This document shows, in pieces, positions 58,944-64,000 of a DNA stretch of 64,000 bases (the stretch's first letter is position 1; every line of letters starts with the position of its first letter). The stretch is from Shewanella phaeophyticola (GTDB taxonomy: Bacteria; Pseudomonadota; Gammaproteobacteria; Enterobacterales; Shewanellaceae). The notes under the pieces were generated by a model, which saw only the letters and a list, made by a program, of their open reading frames with translations, was not told the origin of the DNA and ran no database searches. Both the position numbers and the translations under genes were made by a program. The stretch spans positions 620,001-684,000 of the forward strand of contig NZ_JAODOQ010000001.1 in NCBI RefSeq assembly GCF_025398315.1, written 5' to 3'.

Positions 58944-59885
58944 ATGTTAGAACTGTTAGAACCTATCGCAATTTTTACTCATGTTGCACGCGCAGGAAGT
59001 TTTAGTGCTGCTGCCAGACGTCTTGGCATTTCTAAATCTAAAGTGAGTACCCAAGTTGCAGATCTTGAACATAAACTTGGCGTTCAACTTATTCAGCGTA
59101 CCACGCGTAGTTTAAGTCTTACTGAAGCTGGTAATTTGTTATATCTGCAAGGTGAAGAGTTACTTCGCGATGCAGAGCAAGCTGTTGCCAGTGTCCATAA
59201 CTTAAATGACGCAACTCGTGGCGTATTGAAAGTGGGGATCTCACAATCATTCGGCACCATGCATATTATTCCGGCATTACCAGACTTTATGGCTCGCCAC
59301 CCTGAGCTTGAGTTACAAGTTAGCTTGCTTGACCATAAAGTTGATGTGGTCAGTGAAGGTTTAGACTTACTGTTAACGATGTCTGAACAATTGCCATTAG
59401 GTATGGTGGCTAGACCACTAATGAAATGTCAATTTTTGTTAGTTGCGTCACCCGGTTATATTGCCCAGCATGGTAATATCAGTCGTCCTGAACAATTAGT
59501 TGAACACAATTGCTTGGTGTATCAAGGCGAGTGGCATGAGCACAGCATGTGGCAATTTAAAAAGGGCGAAGATTATTGCGAAATTGGGGTGTCTGGTAAT
59601 TTCCGTGTTGATAATGCACCAGCACTTAAGTCAGCTGCCGTCAGCGGTTTAGGTATTGTATATCTTGCTAGTTATCTAATGGAAGATGAAATTGCCCAGG
59701 GCACATTGGTACCATTATTACCTGATTGGCAATTAACTCATAACTTACCTTTGCAAGCGGTTTACCCTCGTCGTAAACACTTGGCTCCTAAGGTCAGTGC
59801 ATTTATTGATTTCATTAAAACCCATATTGGTAGCCCGCCATATTGGGATGCGAAGTTCGATCATTTATACAAGCTTCGTAAGTAA
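58944..59885 (+). CDS. LysR-family transcriptional regulator
   Basis: 313 residues. N-terminal helix-turn-helix FTHVARAGSFSAAARRLGISKSKVSTQVADLEHKLGVQLIQRTTRSLSLTEAG and a C-terminal periplasmic-binding-like effector domain (GVLKVGISQSFGTMHIIPALPDFMARHPEL). The closest relation I see is the DhcR/AaeR-like group with short effector domain; the target is unknown since no structural gene is divergent. Followed by a strong terminator. Confidence 0.92.
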   Translation: MLELLEPIAIFTHVARAGSFSAAARRLGISKSKVSTQVADLEHKLGVQLIQRTTRSLSLTEAGNLLYLQGEELLRDAEQAVASVHNLNDATRGVLKVGISQSFGTMHIIPALPDFMARHPELELQVSLLDHKVDVVSEGLDLLLTMSEQLPLGMVARPLMKCQFLLVASPGYIAQHGNISRPEQLVEHNCLVYQGEWHEHSMWQFKKGEDYCEIGVSGNFRVDNAPALKSAAVSGLGIVYLASYLMEDEIAQGTLVPLLPDWQLTHNLPLQAVYPRRKHLAPKVSAFIDFIKTHIGSPPYWDAKFDHLYKLRK

Positions 59886-59909
59886 ACCTGGAAACATTGT
59901 TCTTAATAT

Positions 59910-59947
59910 AAAACAAAGCCGCAAGTTACCTTGCGGCTTTGTTTTTA
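59910..59947 (+). terminator. Terminator of the LysR gene
   Basis: AAAACAAAGCCGCAAG and CTTGCGGCTTTGTTTT, perfect 16-bp arms, TTAC loop. Confidence 0.92.
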
Positions 59948-60236
59948 TCTGTTTTATATCAACACCTTAATTAGTTCATTGATTCGTTTTTTAGTGAGGC
60001 ATTAATCAATGACTTACTGATGTAAAGCAGGTTAGCTATTGCAGTCTGTTCTTATATCAATACAATAGATGTCAGTTGATTCGAAATGATTTGAATATGT
60101 ATTTTTCTGAGAAATGACCCCTTTTCAGTTGAGTGCCCAAATCGGCAACTATGCAAATTTTGAATCAGTGCTGACAACGGTTTTTTTCAAACTAAAACAA
60201 TGTCGGCTTTGAAACCATCATCCTAGTTTTTTGGTT
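59948..60236. other. Intergenic region, possible small-RNA locus
   Basis: No coding frame. Contains a 9-bp inverted repeat TCATTGATT/AATCAATGA (59976-59984, 60004-60012) and ends in an isolated terminator (60237-60268) that no annotated gene needs. Confidence 0.35.
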
Positions 60237-60268
60237 ACCCCAAGCATTGACTTGGGGTTATTTTTTTG
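60237..60268 (+). terminator. Orphan terminator
   Basis: ACCCCAAG and CTTGGGGT with a 6-nt loop followed by TATTTTTTTG. The LysR gene already has its own terminator 290 bp upstream and the next gene is convergent, so an unannotated short transcript may end here. Confidence 0.7.
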
Positions 60269-60292
60269 TGGTTCAAAAAAATAACAACCGAT

Positions 60293-60327
60293 AAAAAATG
60301 CAGCAACCTAAGGTTGCTGCATTTTTT
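60293..60327. terminator. Terminator of the DUF885 gene
   Basis: AAAAAATGCAGCAACCT and AGGTTGCTGCATTTTTT, perfect 17-bp arms; 15 bp past the stop codon on the minus strand. Confidence 0.9.
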
Positions 60328-60342
60328 ATTGTTGTACTCAAC

Positions 60343-62193
60343 TTAAATAACTTGCTGCTTAATCCATTTATCAACTTGTTCTTCAAGTACATCTAAAGGC
60401 AATGGGCCATTTTTTAATACTAGTGTGTGAAAATCACGGATATCAAACTTATCGCCTAGTTGTTTTTTAGCTTTTTCACGTAACGATAAAATTTTAATCA
60501 TCCCAACCTTGTATGCAGTCGCTTGCGATGGCATAACAATATGGCGCTCCACCATTTTTATCGCGTCAGATTCGGCGTTAGGCGTGTTATCTACGTAATA
60601 AGCAATGGCTTGTTCACGAGTCCACTTTTTATCATGAATACCCGTGTCGACGACTAAGCGACATGCGCGCCAGAGTTCCATTGATAAGCGGCCAAAATCT
60701 GAATAAGGGTCTGCATACAGGCTCATCTCTTTTGGAAAGTACTCAGAATATAAACCCCAGCCTTCAACGTATGCGGTATAACCACCAAACTTACGGAACT
60801 TTGGAAGACTTTGCAGTTCCTGTGCAATGGCTATTTGCATATGATGCCCAGGTATCCCTTCATGGTAGGCTAACGCCTCCATTTGATATTGTGGCATAGC
60901 TTCCATCTTATATAAGTTAGCGTAATAAGTGCCTGGTCGAGAGCCATCGGGAGCGGGTTGATCGTAAAATGCTTTGCCTGCAGATTTCTCACGAAAAGCT
61001 TCAACTTGTTTAACTAATAATGCCGCTTTGGGTTTTATTTTAAATACCTCGTCTAGGCGAGTTTCCATATTGTCTATTAGCGCTTTTGCTTCGGTTAAAT
61101 ACGCTTGTTTACCCGCGTCAGTTTCTGGATAATAGAACTGCTTATCATCACGCATAAAGGTAAAAAACTCTTGCAGGTTACCGGTATATTTAACCTTTTT
61201 CATAATAAGGCGCATTTCATTATGGATGCGTTTTACTTCAGCTAGCCCGAGGTCATGAATTTGGTCTGCGCTCATGTCTGTGGTGGTTGTGCGGGATAGG
61301 GCATTTTTAAAAAAGGCTTCTCCATCTGGGAGTTTCCATACACCATCACGTGTATCAGCCCGGGCTTCTAAGGTTTTGGCATAAGCAATAAACTGCTGGT
61401 AAGCGGGCTTTACTTTAGTGATTAAGGCTTGTTTAACTTCGGCCAATAGGGCGTGTTTTTTGTCTTCACTAATGTCGAGTTTATTGATTTTACGGTTGGC
61501 ATCAGCCCATAACGCATTGTCTTTACCGGTATCGTTAAAGGGGGCGTCAGAGATAATGTTTTGACTGTCTGCAATCACATAAGCAAACACAAACTTAGGG
61601 GCGATAATCTTTTTGTTGGCACAGATTTCAAGTGCTGTTTGTAATTGCGCCAATAATGTTTCGCTGCTATTTAGGCGGCTGATATAAGCCTTAGCATCAC
61701 TTTCGTCGGTTATTTGATGTTGGTTAATTAATATCGATGCCACCATAGAATGCACGCCGTACATTTGGTTTACCGGGTAGGTGTGATAACGCCATTTATC
61801 ATCGGCAATCGTTTGTTCTATACGGGCTTTGAGTAACTCAAAGCTTAAGGTGGTTTGCTCGTCGAGCTGAGTAATATCTATGGCATTAATACGAGCGAGT
61901 TGATCTTTAGCGCGAGCAAGCTCGGCATCTGCAGCCGCTTCTGATAAATCATTCCATTTATCGTAGTCTTGCTTAATGCCTAAGTATGTTTGGTTTACGG
62001 GATTGGCCATCACGTTTTCCATAAAAATGGCTTCAAATAGCGCGTTTGCTTTAGCAGACTCAGTGTTGGCGGTCTCTGCTTTACTTTGTTGTGGGCTTAA
62101 CACGACTGAAGTATGCGAGTGCGCAACAGCGTATGTGATTAATAAGCTTGATAATGCCACGGCAATTAAGGTTGTTTTAGTTTTAAGGGACAT
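60343..62193 (-). CDS. DUF885-family putative metallopeptidase, secreted
   Basis: 616 residues from the ATG at 62193, which has AGGAAG upstream; the frame also opens at a GTG at 62214. Signal peptide (TTLIAVALSSLLITYAVAHS). Zinc-site-like motif ALAYHEGIPGHHMQIAIAQEL near residue 470 and YVEGWGLYSEYF downstream are the conserved DUF885 blocks. Probably a periplasmic or surface carboxypeptidase-type enzyme; substrate unknown. Monocistronic. Confidence 0.9.
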   Translation of the reverse strand: MSLKTKTTLIAVALSSLLITYAVAHSHTSVVLSPQQSKAETANTESAKANALFEAIFMENVMANPVNQTYLGIKQDYDKWNDLSEAAADAELARAKDQLARINAIDITQLDEQTTLSFELLKARIEQTIADDKWRYHTYPVNQMYGVHSMVASILINQHQITDESDAKAYISRLNSSETLLAQLQTALEICANKKIIAPKFVFAYVIADSQNIISDAPFNDTGKDNALWADANRKINKLDISEDKKHALLAEVKQALITKVKPAYQQFIAYAKTLEARADTRDGVWKLPDGEAFFKNALSRTTTTDMSADQIHDLGLAEVKRIHNEMRLIMKKVKYTGNLQEFFTFMRDDKQFYYPETDAGKQAYLTEAKALIDNMETRLDEVFKIKPKAALLVKQVEAFREKSAGKAFYDQPAPDGSRPGTYYANLYKMEAMPQYQMEALAYHEGIPGHHMQIAIAQELQSLPKFRKFGGYTAYVEGWGLYSEYFPKEMSLYADPYSDFGRLSMELWRACRLVVDTGIHDKKWTREQAIAYYVDNTPNAESDAIKMVERHIVMPSQATAYKVGMIKILSLREKAKKQLGDKFDIRDFHTLVLKNGPLPLDVLEEQVDKWIKQQVI

Positions 62194-62415
62194 CAATATC
62201 TTCCTAAACGACACAATTTATAGGCTGACATCCTAATCAAGCTTTTACTAAATGTGTTAATTTAAATGTTATAAAGTATGTATTTTGTAATTGATAGTTC
62301 TGCAGATGAGTGAGCAGATAATATGAGGCGAGAGTAAGTGCCCACAACGAATGTGAATGGGCACGTTTAATACACATTAATTGTACAAATTTATCGGCAC
62401 AAACGAGCTTGAGGG

Positions 62416-63555
62416 TTAAATAAATTGCGACAGTATGTCGTTAACAAACATGTGGCCTTTGGGGGTGAGCTGCCAATGTGTGTCAGTTTCTGTTAATAAT
62501 CCTCTTTCTATCGACTTTTGCATGCCAACCTTAATGATGTCTGCAGATTGACCAGTACGTTGTTCAAATTCAGTTTTAGCAATCGGTGTCATTAACCGTA
62601 AGCGGTTCATTAAGTACTCCAATGGACGATCTTCTTCAATCACATCAGTCGTTTCAAAGGTGTAGTTTTGTGCGGCTAAATAGCCTTTTGGGTGCTTAAT
62701 TTTAACCGTGCGGATAATTCGGTTGTCAGACGGCAAGGTTATTTTAGCATGTGCGCCGCAGCCAATCCCTAAATAGTCACCAAACTGCCAATAATTTAAA
62801 TTATGACGACATTGAAACCCGGGCTTGGCATAGGCGGAGATTTCATATTGCTCGTAACCTAATTCTGCAAGTTTCTTTTGCCCTTGTTCGTATATTTGCC
62901 ATAAATTTTCATCATCTGGCAGTTGTGGCGGTTTTGAATAGAACAGGGTATTGGGCTCAATGGTTAATTGATACCAAGATAAATGCGGCGGTGATAGTGA
63001 GGTTGCAGTGTCGATGTCGTGCATGGCTTCAGCAAAGCTTTGGTTTGGCAGCCCATGCATTAGGTCGAGGTTAAAGCTTAAATAATGAGCTTGTTTGGCC
63101 TTTTGCGCCGCGATCTTGGCTTCATCTTCGTTATGAATACGGCCAAGCAAATTAAGCTTATCTTTAGAAAAGCTTTGTACACCAATCGATAACCGGGTGA
63201 CTCCTGCTGCGCGGTATGCATTAAAATCATCATGTTCAAGTGTGCCTGGGTTAGCCTCCATTGTGATTTCGATATCATCTTCAAAGGGGATTAATGTGCG
63301 CGCGCCGTCAAGTAAACGCTGTATTTGGCTGGCATCGAATAAAGAGGGCGTGCCACCACCAATAAAAATCGTGTGAATTTTACGGTTTTGCACATACGCC
63401 AAGTCAGCCTGAAGATCGGCCAGCAATGCATCAATATATTGCTGCTGCGGCAATTCTCCGTTTTGCCCATGAGAGTTAAAGTCGCAATAAGGACACTTTT
63501 GCACACACCAAGGAATATGCACATAGAGGCTCAATGGGGGCAGCTGTAAGGTCAT
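62416..63555 (-). CDS. hemW: Radical SAM haem chaperone HemW
   Basis: 379 residues. YVHIPWCVQKCPYCDFNSH carries the CxxxCxxC [4Fe-4S]/SAM motif, followed by FIGGGTPSLFDASQI, TMEANPGTLE, RLSIGVQSF and DLMHGLPNQ. The HemN C-terminal domain completes it. HemW inserts haem into respiratory enzymes and is not coproporphyrinogen oxidase; the extra C after CDF that HemN has is absent. Start overlaps the rdgB stop (TAATG). Confidence 0.95.
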   Translation of the reverse strand: MTLQLPPLSLYVHIPWCVQKCPYCDFNSHGQNGELPQQQYIDALLADLQADLAYVQNRKIHTIFIGGGTPSLFDASQIQRLLDGARTLIPFEDDIEITMEANPGTLEHDDFNAYRAAGVTRLSIGVQSFSKDKLNLLGRIHNEDEAKIAAQKAKQAHYLSFNLDLMHGLPNQSFAEAMHDIDTATSLSPPHLSWYQLTIEPNTLFYSKPPQLPDDENLWQIYEQGQKKLAELGYEQYEISAYAKPGFQCRHNLNYWQFGDYLGIGCGAHAKITLPSDNRIIRTVKIKHPKGYLAAQNYTFETTDVIEEDRPLEYLMNRLRLMTPIAKTEFEQRTGQSADIIKVGMQKSIERGLLTETDTHWQLTPKGHMFVNDILSQFI

Positions 63556-64000
63556 TATTGGTCGCCTGTTGATGGTGCACTAATGACACCCTGGGCTTTC
63601 ATTGCGTTAATTAATAACTCAAGCGCTTTGCCACGATGGCTATGGGCATTCTTTTGCTCGGCGGTTAACTCTGCAGCATTGCACTCAAACCCTTGTGGGA
63701 TAAATACCGGGTCGTATCCATGACCTTGATCGCCTTGTGGGGCGTGGTTAATACTGCCTTCCCAAGAGGCCTGGCAAATGATCGGTGTAGGATCTTTGGC
63801 ATGGCGCATGTACACCAATACACATTGAAAACGGGCTGTACGTTGAGTTGTACCTTGCAGCGCTTCTAATAGCTTGAGGTAATTGCTGGTTTCACTCGCC
63901 CCAACACCTGAATAGCGAGCAGAATAAATCCCGGGTTGTCCTTGTAGAGCATCAACTTCAATGCCTGAGTCATCTGCAATTGCTGGTTTACCGGTAATTT
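63555..64000 (-). CDS. rdgB: XTP/dITP diphosphatase RdgB, C-terminal part
   Basis: Partial: runs off the right edge, about 148 residues present. GKPAIADDSGIEVDALQGQPGIYSARYSGVGA and SWEGSINHAPQGDQGHGYDPVFIPQGF are Ham1/RdgB signatures. Removes non-canonical purine nucleotides (ITP, XTP) from the pool. Translationally coupled to hemW, as in E. coli. Confidence 0.95.
   Translation of the reverse strand, partial: ITGKPAIADDSGIEVDALQGQPGIYSARYSGVGASETSNYLKLLEALQGTTQRTARFQCVLVYMRHAKDPTPIICQASWEGSINHAPQGDQGHGYDPVFIPQGFECNAAELTAEQKNAHSHRGKALELLINAMKAQGVISAPSTGDQ

Noticed and set aside
62751..63074. Plus-strand frame inside hemW
   Set aside because: Antisense shadow of an intact conserved gene.

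Overview
The window is a chromosomal segment of a Shewanella-like gammaproteobacterium. Evidence is the gene order (ffh | rpsP-rimM-trmD-rplS | aroF-tyrA | pheA-raiA, thrABC, ileS-lspA-fkpB-ispH followed by pilVWXY1E-tapY2), tapY2 and yggL/yggN-type genes, and protein sequences closest to what I know of that genus. Base composition is moderately AT-rich and even, with no prophage, island, CRISPR or replication origin. The two edges cut a corB homologue (left) and rdgB (right).

Layout. 1-3 kb: corB, ypjD and ffh. 3-5 kb: the rpsP operon behind a terminator-like leader. 5-9 kb: a nest of miniature elements with a 47-bp tandem repeat, then aroF-tyrA and a small membrane protein. 9-12 kb: pheA with a Phe-rich leader peptide and attenuator, then raiA. 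12-15.4 kb: a broken cytochrome b561, a cytochrome c', trpR and slyD. 15.4-21 kb: the threonine operon with a Thr/Ile leader peptide and attenuator. 21-31 kb: hemerythrin, tal-pgi, an OmpA-type porin, a broken phosphoketolase and a broken Na+/alanine symporter. 31-42 kb: yaaA, M28 peptidase, ArsR regulator, rpsT, murJ-ribF-ileS-lspA-fkpB-ispH. 42.5-50 kb: type IV pilus minor pilins and PilY1 plus two FimT-like pilins. 50-64 kb: glnB, ndh, a SapC protein, tRNA-Phe and tRNA-Thr, yggX-mutY, trmB-yggL-glsB-yggN, a LysR regulator, a DUF885 protein, hemW and rdgB.

How the genes work together. Aromatic amino-acid supply (aroF, tyrA, pheA, trpR) and threonine supply (thrABC) are clustered, and pheA and thrA each carry a readable leader-peptide attenuator. 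Two good CRP-like palindromes lie upstream of raiA and between the phosphoketolase and the alanine symporter, pointing to carbon-status control. The pilus cluster would build and tip-decorate a type IVa pilus.

Most unusual observations. (1) A family of miniature inverted-repeat elements with TACCA...TGGTA ends makes 3-bp TTA/TAA target duplications. Two of its insertions sit exactly on TAA stop codons, one is nested inside another, and two copies show a compensatory base pair in an internal hairpin. (2) A 47-bp module occurs inside two element types in 0, 1, 3 or 6 copies. (3) PheA has a C-terminal domain that looks like a DAHP synthase stripped of its catalytic motifs. (4) Twelve reading-frame breaks in nine genes, including trmD and pgi, all fall where the intact frame would be expected to read GGGCC or a close relative. 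This suggests one systematic cause, most likely in sequencing, rather than ordinary gene decay.
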